Assembly (NCBI RefSeq): GCF_000758545.1
Contig: NZ_CP009279.1
Location: 2,356,001-2,420,000 of the forward strand
DNA from: Paenibacillus sp. FSL H7-0737
GTDB taxonomy: Bacteria > Bacillota > Bacilli > Paenibacillales > Paenibacillaceae
DNA: 64,000 nt
Direction of reading: 5' to 3'
The notes under the pieces are model-generated. The model was not told where the DNA came from. It saw only the letters and a list, made by a program, of their open reading frames with translations, and ran no database searches. The position numbers and the translations under genes were made by a program. Position 1 is the stretch's first letter, and each line of letters starts with the position of its first letter. Of this stretch, positions 24,599 to 32,645 are shown piece after piece.

Positions 24599-26032
24599 AT
24601 GAAGAACTCACAGCACCTCAAAGCATATGTACAGATGCACCCAGATAACAAAATGGCATGGTACTTGCTGGGGAAGGAATACTATAAGAACGGTCAACAT
24701 GGAAAAGCTAATTATTGCTTCAATCAGGCTGGTGAAGTGTATGAGGCTTTCGAGCATAGTAAGGTACCTGCTGAAATGCTGCGCGAATACGAAGATGGAT
24801 TGCTGCAAGCGAGTCGCCAGCGTGAGCGCGGCCAACAAAGATTGAGATACATATCACTGGCGCTAATGCTTCTTATACTGTTAATGGTACCTTCAGCAGT
24901 GGCTCCGGGTATTGGTGTTACTGAAGAACAAGAAGTCCTTCAAGACACGGCAGCTCCAGAAGTCAAAGATCTGCCAGATCCAAAAGACTCCGTCCAAGAG
25001 CCGGTTATTGAGGCGAAAAAAGTGATGTATACAGCGCAAGAAAATGGAACTGAGGCTTCGCAAGGAAAGTTAATGGCGAAAATGCTAATGCGTAAAGAAC
25101 CTTTTGAAGTTGCTGTGTTAGGGATGGAGCGAGAGGGAAAATGGCTGCTCTGGAAAGAGAAGCTTCCGCTAAATTTCACACTGCAAAAGAATGGAAAGGG
25201 ACGGATGGTATATCAGTCTTACGATCCTAAGGCATGTGCATGTGAGCCGCCAGAGCATGGGCAACTCGCCAAGGATGGAGCAGAATGGCAGGGTGACCAA
25301 GAGGAGCTTGCCACACTATGGAGTGCAATCCGGGCTTATCAAGATGCTAAAGGGAAGCTTCCAGATACATTAGCGGATTTGACGGGATCTTTTCCTGAGA
25401 ACTGGATAGGTGGGACGACAACCGTCATGAAGCGGGAATTCAGCCCTCTTAAAGCGGTGGCTAAGAACAAGATGGCACCGGGAACAGAAGACATAGCGGA
25501 GCCTTCAAGCTCATCTAACGATGGTGTGAGGACTATACCGACAGCATTAAGTGTGAGTGGAAGTGTTGCGAGAGACGTTCCTTTTTTTGATCAGCCGCTG
25601 AAGGTCGTTGTGGATAAACAAAATCACCGGTTGGCGGTAGTCAGCGGTTCTATTATTCTACGAAATTATGCGGTAGGACTTGGCGGAGATAAGACACCAG
25701 AGGGGAATTTCGTGATTACAGATAAAGTCGTCAATCCAAATGGTCGAGATGATGGGGATTTCGGTAGCAGAGGGCTTCAGCTTTCGGACAGTAATTATGC
25801 TATTCATGGCACGAATGAGCCTGACAGTGTTGGTAAGGATGAATCCCTTGGATGTATTCGAATGGGCCGAGAAGATGTGGAGGAGCTCTTCGCGCTGATT
25901 CCTAAAGGTACAACAGTAGTGATTAGTAAAGGGGTTCTGCCTGAAAAGCAGCTTGTGCCGGCTAAACGCTTCAGCTCTACTGCTAAGCATGATCAGACCA
26001 ACCCCCACAAAGTATACCACTGGCTGAATTAG
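24599..26032 (+). CDS. L,D-transpeptidase with cytosolic TPR-like N-terminus
   Basis: A 477-residue single-pass membrane protein. Residues 1-60 form TPR-like helices (MAWYLLGKEYYKNGQHGKANYCFNQAGEVYEAF). One membrane helix lies at about 84-106, a long linker and an unassigned region follow, and the C-terminal YkuD domain (about residues 335-455) has HGTNEPDSVGKDESLGCIRM with the catalytic cysteine. Such enzymes form 3-3 cross-links or attach proteins to peptidoglycan. The presence of a cytosolic protein-interaction module on an extracytoplasmic transpeptidase is notable. ATG at 24599 has GGAGG six bases upstream. The 3' end overlaps the minus-strand small gene by four bases. Confidence 0.88.
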   Translation: MKNSQHLKAYVQMHPDNKMAWYLLGKEYYKNGQHGKANYCFNQAGEVYEAFEHSKVPAEMLREYEDGLLQASRQRERGQQRLRYISLALMLLILLMVPSAVAPGIGVTEEQEVLQDTAAPEVKDLPDPKDSVQEPVIEAKKVMYTAQENGTEASQGKLMAKMLMRKEPFEVAVLGMEREGKWLLWKEKLPLNFTLQKNGKGRMVYQSYDPKACACEPPEHGQLAKDGAEWQGDQEELATLWSAIRAYQDAKGKLPDTLADLTGSFPENWIGGTTTVMKREFSPLKAVAKNKMAPGTEDIAEPSSSSNDGVRTIPTALSVSGSVARDVPFFDQPLKVVVDKQNHRLAVVSGSIILRNYAVGLGGDKTPEGNFVITDKVVNPNGRDDGDFGSRGLQLSDSNYAIHGTNEPDSVGKDESLGCIRMGREDVEELFALIPKGTTVVISKGVLPEKQLVPAKRFSSTAKHDQTNPHKVYHWLN

Positions 26033-26166
26033 TTTCCTGCAACGATAAACAGAACGATGATTAGAAGAATTAGTAAAGTTAAACTGACGCCAATCCACAT
26101 TAGCGCTTTACGGTTAACTTCTTCTTTCTTTTGCTGCAAAGTTGGTGGTTTACGTTTAGTAGACAT
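26029..26166 (-). CDS. small single-pass membrane protein, unknown function
   Basis: A 45-residue frame starts at ATG 26166, reading MSTKRKPPTLQQKKEEVNRK and then a membrane helix (about residues 22-43, rich in L/I/V) ending AGN. AGAAGG lies ten bases upstream; an in-frame ATG nine bases earlier is too close to that site. The positive head and single helix suggest a cytosol-facing N-terminus. I do not recognise the family. It overlaps the stop of the L,D-transpeptidase by four bases in convergent orientation. Confidence 0.68.
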   Translation of the reverse strand: MSTKRKPPTLQQKKEEVNRKALMWIGVSLTLLILLIIVLFIVAGN

Positions 26167-26377
26167 ATTGGGCATACCTTCTTTCTCTCTTAATCGCTGA
26201 TTACACCTATATTGTAATGCGTTTACAACAAAATTACTATACTCTGCGTTATGTACTCAACATACTCGCACTGTAAAATACTTTTCTTTTGTTCAAGAAA
26301 AGGCTAAAATTAAGAAGAAACCTACAGAAACGGGTAGACACGTGGATTAGTGAAGTACCCCTTAAGGAGCGAGAACG

Positions 26378-27472
26378 GTGTTGTATCGTAATTTTGGTAA
26401 ACCAATTTTTTTCAAGATTGATCCCGAGAAGGCTCACCATCTCGTCATAGGTGGATTGGATAAATCGTCATCAGTGCCAGGTGGAAGCGCGGCGCTACGT
26501 TTAATGTACGGAGTTCCTGAAACGGCGGATTTAGCGGTTGATCTGTTTGGCACGCATTTCCCGACGCCAGTTGGACTTGCTGCAGGTTTAGATAAAAATG
26601 CCGATGCGGTAGTCGGATTCTCTTCGATCGGGTTTGGATTTATGGAAGTGGGCACGGTTACCCCTAAGGGTCAACCAGGTAATGATAGCCCTCGTTTGTT
26701 CCGTCTTCCTTCGGATGAAGCACTGATTAATCGAATGGGCTTCAATAATGAAGGGGCTGATGCTATGGCACAGCGTCTGAAGAAATTAAAGAATCGGAGA
26801 ATTCCTATAGCAGTTAATATTGGCCGGAATAAGATAACTAGTAATGAAGCGGCTCATGAAGACTATCGTCAGTGCATCCGTACGCTTTATCCGTACGGTG
26901 ATTTTTTTGTGGTCAATATCAGCTCGCCGAATACACCTGGTCTTCGCAATCTCCAGCATGGCAGTGAATTATCGTTCCTGCTGGCTCAAGTGAAGGAAGA
27001 AATGGAGATTCAGCGTAAAGCGACCGGGATTACCAAAAGCTTGTTGGTTAAGATAGCACCAGACGTAACTGATGAAGAGCTGGAGTATATGGTTCAGACA
27101 CTGACAGAAGCTGGTATGGATGGTATTATTGCTACGAATACTACATTGAACCGTGATGGACTTAGTCATGAAAAGGCTAATGAGACGGGGGGCTTAAGCG
27201 GCAAACCGCTGCGGGACCGCTCAACGGAGATCATTCGCAGTATTTATCGCCAGACGGAAGGGAAGATGCCGATCATAGGATCAGGCGGCATTTTCACCAG
27301 TCAGGATGCGTATGACAAGATAAGAGCAGGTGCGAGTCTGGTCGAAATTTATACAGCTCTCATTTACGAAGGACCGGAGGTTAACCGCAAATTGCATGCC
27401 GGATTACGGCAGCTATTACGGCGGGATGGATTCAGTCATATCTCTGAAGCAGTGGGCGCTGATCATCACTGA
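26378..27472 (+). CDS. pyrD: dihydroorotate dehydrogenase (quinone), class 2
   Basis: Oxidises dihydroorotate to orotate in pyrimidine synthesis, coupled to the quinone pool at the membrane. The 364-residue protein has the class 2 N-terminal helix (LYRNFGKPIFFKIDPEKAHH), the FMN-barrel motifs FPTPVGLAAGLDKNADAV and MEVGTVTPKGQPGNDSPRLFR, the catalytic serine loop NISSPNTPGLRNLQ, and the FMN phosphate site IIGSGGIF. The start is GTG at 26378 or the adjacent TTG, with AAGGAGCGAG upstream. Class 2 enzymes in Firmicutes are usually encoded outside the pyr operon, as here. relQ follows 30 bp later. Confidence 0.95.
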   Translation: MLYRNFGKPIFFKIDPEKAHHLVIGGLDKSSSVPGGSAALRLMYGVPETADLAVDLFGTHFPTPVGLAAGLDKNADAVVGFSSIGFGFMEVGTVTPKGQPGNDSPRLFRLPSDEALINRMGFNNEGADAMAQRLKKLKNRRIPIAVNIGRNKITSNEAAHEDYRQCIRTLYPYGDFFVVNISSPNTPGLRNLQHGSELSFLLAQVKEEMEIQRKATGITKSLLVKIAPDVTDEELEYMVQTLTEAGMDGIIATNTTLNRDGLSHEKANETGGLSGKPLRDRSTEIIRSIYRQTEGKMPIIGSGGIFTSQDAYDKIRAGASLVEIYTALIYEGPEVNRKLHAGLRQLLRRDGFSHISEAVGADHH

Positions 27473-27502
27473 AGGAGACGAAAGGACAGGAGGACGAAGG
27501 CG

Positions 27503-28315
27503 ATGGACGGCAGGGACTGGGGAACTTTTTTGCTTCCATATGAACAGACTGTGGAAGAATTGAAAGTTAAATTCAAAACAATGCGTTCGGAGTTGAAGAA
27601 AAGAGAGGAATACACGCCGATAGAATTCGTAACGGGGCGTGTAAAGCGGCTGTCAAGCATTCTGGAAAAGGCTAAACGGCTGAATGTGAAGATGGAAGAT
27701 CTGGAGACGGGGATTGAAGACATTGCAGGAATTCGGATCATGTGCCAATTTGTAGAGGATATCCGCAGAGTGGCGGAATATATCCGGGCCCGTAAGGATC
27801 TTGAAGTACTCTATGAGAAGGATTACATCACTAATTATAAAGAGAGCGGCTACCGCAGCTTCCATATGATTATTAAATATCCTGTGCAAACAGCGCTTGG
27901 CCAGAAAATTGTGCTCGCGGAGATCCAAATTCGTACGCTAGCTATGAATTTCTGGGCTACCATAGAGCATTCCCTGAACTATAAATATCGGGAGAGTCTA
28001 CCCGATGAAATGCGTGTTCGACTAAAGACGGCAGCTGAAGCAGCATCGATCCTCGACAGTGAAATGTCCAGTATTCGGGAAGAGATTCTGGAAGCACAGA
28101 AGACATTCGAGGAAAACTCGAATATGACCACTCAGATTCTCAAGGCCATTCATCAATTGTATTTCTATCACTTGGTGAATGAGGCTATAGATACGCAGGC
28201 TCGCTTTAACGAAATATGGCAGGTTCAGGATATGGAAGCGATGAAGGAACTTCTAGATCATGTGCGGGGACTTCTTTCCGCAGCTAAAAAGGATAGTTTG
28301 CCGGATGGCTTATGA
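27503..28315 (+). CDS. relQ: small alarmone synthetase (RelQ/YjbM-like)
   Basis: A GTP pyrophosphokinase lacking hydrolase and regulatory domains, making (p)ppGpp. The 270-residue protein contains the RelA/SpoT synthetase core: RVKRLSSILEKAKR, DIAGIRIMCQFVEDI, YKESGYRSFHMIIKY and EIQIRTLAMNFWATIEHSLNYKY. It is longer than B. subtilis YjbM, mostly at the C-terminus (about residues 190-270, helical). ATG at 27503 has AGGAGG upstream. It lies between pyrD and a DUF309 gene that it overlaps by 11 bp, so it is probably co-transcribed with both. Confidence 0.93.
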   Translation: MDGRDWGTFLLPYEQTVEELKVKFKTMRSELKKREEYTPIEFVTGRVKRLSSILEKAKRLNVKMEDLETGIEDIAGIRIMCQFVEDIRRVAEYIRARKDLEVLYEKDYITNYKESGYRSFHMIIKYPVQTALGQKIVLAEIQIRTLAMNFWATIEHSLNYKYRESLPDEMRVRLKTAAEAASILDSEMSSIREEILEAQKTFEENSNMTTQILKAIHQLYFYHLVNEAIDTQARFNEIWQVQDMEAMKELLDHVRGLLSAAKKDSLPDGL

Positions 28316-28757
28316 ACCATTGTACTTGGAATACCTAGTGTACTTTAATCGTGACAGGGATTATTTCGAATGTCACGAGGTACTCGAAGAACTGTGGCTT
28401 GCCCAGGAACGAGATCCTTTGTACAAAGCACTTCTCCAAGTAGCGGTAGGGTTATACCATTTTCGCAATCAGAATGTGCGCGGTGCAGCTATTATGCTGA
28501 GTGGTGCTTCTGCCAAACTGGAAGAATATCCAGCAGCGACACTCGGCATTAATCTGGCGAAACTCGTGGAGGAAGTGAAAGATTATGTTCGGCGCTTAGC
28601 ATCATATGATGAGCGGCCATTTTCTTATTACGATCTGACCATAGAGATTGTTGATCCGAGTCTAGCGGACCAAGTGGAGAATGCAGCTGTAGCTATCACA
28701 CCGAATAATCCTCAACGACGTGGTCCTCAGAGACCGACATCCTTTCATCGTAAGTAA
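28305..28757 (+). CDS. DUF309 domain protein
   Basis: A 150-residue protein whose first 100 residues form the helical DUF309 domain. The motif FNRDRDYFECHEVLEELW (about residues 14-31) is followed by ALLQVAVGLYHFRNQNVRGAAIML. The family is widespread and functionally uncharacterised. ATG at 28305 gives the family N-terminus and overlaps the relQ 3' end by 11 bp, indicating translational coupling. The last 40 residues are a proline/arginine-rich tail (NPQRRGPQRP) of no known role. Confidence 0.87.
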   Translation: MAYEPLYLEYLVYFNRDRDYFECHEVLEELWLAQERDPLYKALLQVAVGLYHFRNQNVRGAAIMLSGASAKLEEYPAATLGINLAKLVEEVKDYVRRLASYDERPFSYYDLTIEIVDPSLADQVENAAVAITPNNPQRRGPQRPTSFHRK

Positions 28758-28784
28758 AAGATCCTCTATATATGAGTATTGTAT

Positions 28785-28818
28785 AAGGGACACCCGTAGG
28801 GGTGTTCCTTGAATCTTT
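28785..28818 (+). terminator. weak terminator after the DUF309 gene
   Basis: AAGGGACACCC pairs with GGGGTGTTCCTT around a short loop, followed by GAATCTTT. The tail is weak, so readthrough to the methyltransferase is possible. Confidence 0.5.
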
Positions 28819-28859
28819 AAACACCTAAATTTTTGCAATACTATCAGGAGGACGGCATC

Positions 28860-30386
28860 ATGGCGGCACAATTGCCCAGTTCTTTCAGCGAGCGTATGAT
28901 GGACATGCTGGGAACAGATTATAATCAATTTGCGGATTCTTATAAGGAAACCCCATACGGAGGCGTCCGTGTTAACACCTTGAAGATTTCCGTGGAGAGC
29001 TTAAAGGCTCTTTCTACTTTGGGACTGGAACCCATTCCTTGGTGTCCGACAGGATTTTATACAGAGAATGGGGCTAGACCTGGTAAACATCCTCACTACC
29101 ACGCAGGTTTATATTACATTCAAGAGCCGAGTGCGATGGCACCTGTGGAATTGCTTAATATTGAACCAGGTGATCGTGTACTTGATTTATGTGCCGCCCC
29201 TGGGGGGAAATCTACGCAGATTTCAGCCAAGCTGTTAGGTAAAGGATTGCTGGTTAGTAATGATCTTCATCCAGAACGGACTAAAGCTCTAGCTAAAAAT
29301 CTGGAGCTGTATGGGGTTCGTAATGGTATTGTACTGAACGAAAGTCCAGATCATATCGCGGCTGCATTCCCGCTTTTTTTTGACAAGATCTTGATTGATG
29401 CTCCCTGCTCTGGTGAAGGGATGTTCCGTAAAGATGAAGACATGGTGAAGCAGTGGGATTCAGGTACACCTGCCAAATATGCTTCCATGCAGCGGGATAT
29501 TTTACGTTCTGCTGCAACAGCATTGGCACCGGGAGGTACACTTGTCTATTCCACCTGTACCTTTGCTACAGAAGAAAATGAGGAAATTATAGCCGAGTTT
29601 ATTTCTGAACATCCACAATTCTCAGTGGTGACGGTAGGAGGTACAGGCTCATTCGCTCCTGGCTTCGGAGAACTCTCAGGAACAGCAAGACTGTGGCCGC
29701 ATAAGGTGAAAGGCGAAGGACATTTCATGGCTGTATTGCAACATGGGGGAACTAAGCGCTCAATGGAGGAACGTGATCACTTAGAGGTCAAGTTAAACGA
29801 ATCTGCAAGAGCAAGAACTACTACTCCAAAAAGTGCAGCACACGTTAAATCATCCAATAAATCAGAAGGAAGACGGGGGAAAGAAGGGAAACCCTCTCAC
29901 AAACCTACTGGTGGCGCTGACCGTGGTCGGCAAGTTTCAGGTGACGAGCAAGCTTTGACTGCGTATGGAAATTTTGTGCGAGATCAGCTTGGTTGGGAAC
30001 CGCAAGGATATCCGGTTCTGTTCGGTGACCATCTGTACATTTCTCCACTTCCTAAGGAAAGACTAAATGGATTAAAGACGATCCGCCCGGGATGGTATGT
30101 AGGACAAATCCGTAACGGAAGATTTATTCCAGGGCATCCAATGGCTACAGCTTTGCATCAGGAAGAAAGCTGCCGAAGTGTCTCACTCTCCAGTACGAAT
30201 CATGAAGCTATTTCCTATCTTAAAGGAGAGACGTTGTCGATTTCTCAAGAACGTCTCTCTATTAGAATAGGAAGTGCCCAAAAGGGATACGTTCTGGTCT
30301 GCATTGATGGCTACAGCGCAGGCTGGGGTAAGTGGCAGGATGGCATACTCAAGAACGAATATCCCGCAGGCTGGAGGTGGATGTAA
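28860..30386 (+). CDS. rRNA (cytosine-C5-)-methyltransferase, RsmF-like (copy 1)
   Basis: A 508-residue Nol1/Nop2/Sun-type m5C methyltransferase. The SAM site is VLDLCAAPGGKSTQIS, motif IV is DAPCSGEGMFRKDEDM, and the catalytic cysteine is in STCTF. The C-terminal part (about residues 375-505) is the RsmF-type PUA-like domain, ending with SAGWGKWQDGILKNEYPAGWRW. A lysine/serine/glycine-rich linker (about residues 300-370) joins them. ATG at 28860 follows AGGAGG. rsuA starts three bases after its stop. A second, shorter paralogue lies at 40851-42254. Confidence 0.91.
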   Translation: MAAQLPSSFSERMMDMLGTDYNQFADSYKETPYGGVRVNTLKISVESLKALSTLGLEPIPWCPTGFYTENGARPGKHPHYHAGLYYIQEPSAMAPVELLNIEPGDRVLDLCAAPGGKSTQISAKLLGKGLLVSNDLHPERTKALAKNLELYGVRNGIVLNESPDHIAAAFPLFFDKILIDAPCSGEGMFRKDEDMVKQWDSGTPAKYASMQRDILRSAATALAPGGTLVYSTCTFATEENEEIIAEFISEHPQFSVVTVGGTGSFAPGFGELSGTARLWPHKVKGEGHFMAVLQHGGTKRSMEERDHLEVKLNESARARTTTPKSAAHVKSSNKSEGRRGKEGKPSHKPTGGADRGRQVSGDEQALTAYGNFVRDQLGWEPQGYPVLFGDHLYISPLPKERLNGLKTIRPGWYVGQIRNGRFIPGHPMATALHQEESCRSVSLSSTNHEAISYLKGETLSISQERLSIRIGSAQKGYVLVCIDGYSAGWGKWQDGILKNEYPAGWRWM

Positions 30387-30388
30387 CA

Positions 30389-31153
30389 ATGAGCCAATCA
30401 GGTAAGCCCGCCAAAAAACAACGATTAGATAAAGTGTTGTCCCATATTGGAGTGGGGTCGCGCAGTGATATCCGTAAACAAGCTAAACAAGGCTTAATAT
30501 TGGTGAACGGGACCGTGGTAAAAGATAGTGGGTTCCATGTGGATCCTTATGCCGATAAAATAGAGGTAGGGGGAGAGGTTGTTACCTACCGTGAATTCAT
30601 ATATCTTATGATGAACAAACCCCCGGGTGTCCTGTCAGCTACGGAGGACAAGCGGGATCGGACGGTTTTGGATCTTTTAAAGCATGAGTATGCACAGTTT
30701 GAACCGTTTCCTGTAGGAAGGCTAGATAAGGATACTGTGGGACTGCTGCTGATCACTAATGATGGGAAGCTTGCCCATGAATTGCTGTCGCCACGTAAGC
30801 ATGTCCCGAAAACGTACGAGGCAACCATCGAGGGCGATGTAGACGCGGATGATGTCGCGGCTTTTGCAGCAGGGGTGGAGCTGGAAGATGGCTACTTTAC
30901 TTTACCTGCACACTTAACCATTCTTGGAAGAGAGCGCGGCAGCAAAGTGATTTCCCATATTTCACTTATCATCACTGAGGGGAAATTTCATCAGGTGAAG
31001 CGTATGTTTCAGGCGGTAGGCAAAAAAGTCACTTTTCTGAAACGCGTATCTATGGGAGAATTGAAGCTGGATGATAGTCTGCCGCTTGGAGCTTGTCGGG
31101 AACTGACGTTAGAGGAACTGGCACTCTTAGGCGCAGATGGGTCAGAAGGATAG
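30389..31153 (+). CDS. 16S rRNA pseudouridine synthase (RsuA family)
   Basis: Converts a uridine of 16S rRNA to pseudouridine. The 254-residue protein has an N-terminal S4 domain (RLDKVLSHIGVGSRSDIRKQAKQGLILVNG) and a catalytic domain with the motif FPVGRLDKDTVGLLLITNDG, where the aspartate is the nucleophile. KTYEATIEGDV and EGKFHQVKRMFQAVGKKV complete the RsuA pattern. ATG at 30389 follows the methyltransferase stop by two bases, with GGAGGTGG upstream, so both rRNA-modifying enzymes share an operon. Confidence 0.93.
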   Translation: MSQSGKPAKKQRLDKVLSHIGVGSRSDIRKQAKQGLILVNGTVVKDSGFHVDPYADKIEVGGEVVTYREFIYLMMNKPPGVLSATEDKRDRTVLDLLKHEYAQFEPFPVGRLDKDTVGLLLITNDGKLAHELLSPRKHVPKTYEATIEGDVDADDVAAFAAGVELEDGYFTLPAHLTILGRERGSKVISHISLIITEGKFHQVKRMFQAVGKKVTFLKRVSMGELKLDDSLPLGACRELTLEELALLGADGSEG

Positions 31154-31426
31154 TAGAGAAAATGATATATAAATTGATATATATATATTGAATTTGGAAA
31201 CTTGGGATAAGAGAAGGGAGAGACGGAGGGGAATTTTGGAACTGTAAGAGCGATAGCGACCGCCTTTGTTTCCGGATTTCATCCGCTTTTAAACGGTATA
31301 AATTAAGAAATCTGGAAACAACAGCGGCTGGAAGTCCAAACATTCACCATAGTTGCGACTGACACTTAACACAAAAAGCCTCAAGTTCAATTATATATAG
31401 AAAAAGAAAGACAAGGATGGTGGAGT
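31154..31426. repeat. large hairpin element, probable interspersed Paenibacillus repeat
   Basis: This gene-free region contains a strong structure. GTTTCCGGATTTC (31268-31280) pairs with GAAATCTGGAAAC (31307-31319) over 13 positions with one G-T wobble, and the stem is extended by CCGC (31260-31263) with GCGG (31324-31327). The loop holds CCGC...ACGG. The flanks AGCGATAGCGACCGCC and CTGGAAGTCCAAACATTC resemble a sequence I recall as recurring in Paenibacillus intergenic regions. No second copy is seen in this window. Upstream is a short ATATAT-rich stretch. Confidence 0.6.
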
Positions 31427-32227
31427 ATGAGATACAAACTGATTGCACTAGATGTGGACGGTACGCTATTAAATGATGATCACCACTTAAGCTCTGAGAA
31501 TAAGGAAGCTATTGCTGAGGTTACACGTCTTGGCGGTCAAATCGTATTGTGTACGGGACGCAGTCCACAGAACTCGATTCCTTTCATGGAGGAAATGGGG
31601 CTGACTGGTTACGTGCTTGGTCACAATGGAGCAGCGACGGTACGAGTGGAAGATCGAGAAGTGCTGCACCAATATGGTATGGATGCACGTGGTCTTGACC
31701 CCTATATTGACTATTGCCGTAAGCACAATATTCATTATGATGTGAATACTGCTTTTGATATGTATGTTGATAATGTAGAGAATCTGACTAAAGAAGCTAA
31801 TTATATGTATGAGCACTTCCGTATTGTGCCAGCGACGCTGCCCGCATGGGAAGATTTCCGTGAACCGGTTGTTAAGTTTACTGTATTTACACAGCCAGAA
31901 ATCCTTGACGAAGCTGAACGTGAATGGCGTACTTGGGCTCCTGAGTACAATATTTTGCGGAGTGGTGAATTTTTCGTTGATTTGATGCATCCCGAATCTT
32001 CTAAGGGAAACGCATTAAGAAATCTCGCTGTGAAGCTGGGAATTCCGCAAGAAGAAGTCCTCTCAATCGGTAATTATTTTAATGATATTTCTATGCTTAC
32101 CTATGCGGGGATGGGCGTGGCGATGGATAATTCTCCTGTAGAGGTAAAAGCGGCAGCGAATGCTGTTACGGGTTCGAACAATGAGCATGGTGTGCGTGAT
32201 GCGCTGGTTAAATATTGTTTATCCTAA
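31427..32227 (+). CDS. Cof-type HAD phosphatase
   Basis: A 266-residue haloacid dehalogenase superfamily hydrolase of subclass IIB (Cof/YidA type), probably acting on sugar phosphates. Motif I is ALDVDGTLLNDD (nucleophile D8, acid D10), motif II is LCTGRSP, and motifs III/IV are SSKGNALRNL and IGNYFNDISMLTYAGMGVAM. The C2B cap occupies about residues 85-190. ATG at 31427 follows GGATGGTGGAG. It appears monocistronic and ends at a strong terminator. The substrate is not predictable. Confidence 0.91.
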   Translation: MRYKLIALDVDGTLLNDDHHLSSENKEAIAEVTRLGGQIVLCTGRSPQNSIPFMEEMGLTGYVLGHNGAATVRVEDREVLHQYGMDARGLDPYIDYCRKHNIHYDVNTAFDMYVDNVENLTKEANYMYEHFRIVPATLPAWEDFREPVVKFTVFTQPEILDEAEREWRTWAPEYNILRSGEFFVDLMHPESSKGNALRNLAVKLGIPQEEVLSIGNYFNDISMLTYAGMGVAMDNSPVEVKAAANAVTGSNNEHGVRDALVKYCLS

Positions 32228-32260
32228 TCTTTTTGATCCTGTAAAATAATTTTAGATGCA

Positions 32261-32304
32261 AAGCATAAAGCGGACTGGAGTCCTGTTTTATGCTTTTTTT
32301 TTTA
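32261..32304 (+). terminator. terminator of the HAD phosphatase gene
   Basis: AAGCATAAA plus GGACT pair with AGTCC plus TTTTATGCTT, followed by a long T run. Confidence 0.88.
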
Positions 32305-32360
32305 CGTTGACATAAGGATACGAGTAAATCGACAGGTAAATAGAAATGGAAGATAAGTCG

Positions 32361-32389
32361 TTTACAGGTAATTATAACCATGATAAAAT
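32361..32389 (+). promoter_or_regulatory. promoter of the riboswitch-controlled gene
   Basis: TTTACA (32361-32366) and TAAAAT (32384-32389) are 17 bp apart, with TG in the extended -10 position. Transcription would begin near 32396, just before the riboswitch aptamer. Confidence 0.65.
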
Positions 32390-32429
32390 TAGCGGTGGGT
32401 CATGCGTCCGTAAGCTAATTAAAACTAAT

Positions 32430-32540
32430 TGAATGTCCGCGTTAAAGGTAAAATCATCGAAAGATGATGACACAAAGCCATGGGTCTAAAGCCTTTCTAC
32501 AGAAGGAAATGATCGCCAGGCCGCCATAGGGATGTCTTAT
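32430..32540 (+). promoter_or_regulatory. cyclic di-GMP-I (GEMM-I) riboswitch
   Basis: The aptamer hallmarks occur in order. There is a P2 hairpin ATCATC-GAAA-GATGAT with the GNRA loop, then GACACAAAGCC, then GGGTCTAAAGCC (the receptor side of P3), a P3 hairpin CTTTCTACAGAAGG, and the closing GATCGCCAGGCCGCC. This matches the GEMM-I class that senses c-di-GMP. The expression platform up to the gene (32541-32645) is not clear: AGCTC at about 32556 can pair with GAGCT near 32582, followed by CTTTTATTATTT, which could be a weak terminator. The direction of control cannot be decided by eye. Confidence 0.88.
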
Positions 32541-32645
32541 GAAGCATAAAGGATAGCTCTAAGAATATGTAGTCAATTTTGAGCTCTTTTATTATTTCGA
32601 CCTATACGGCGTTACATTATCGCAAGGGGCCGAAAGGGGAAGTTC

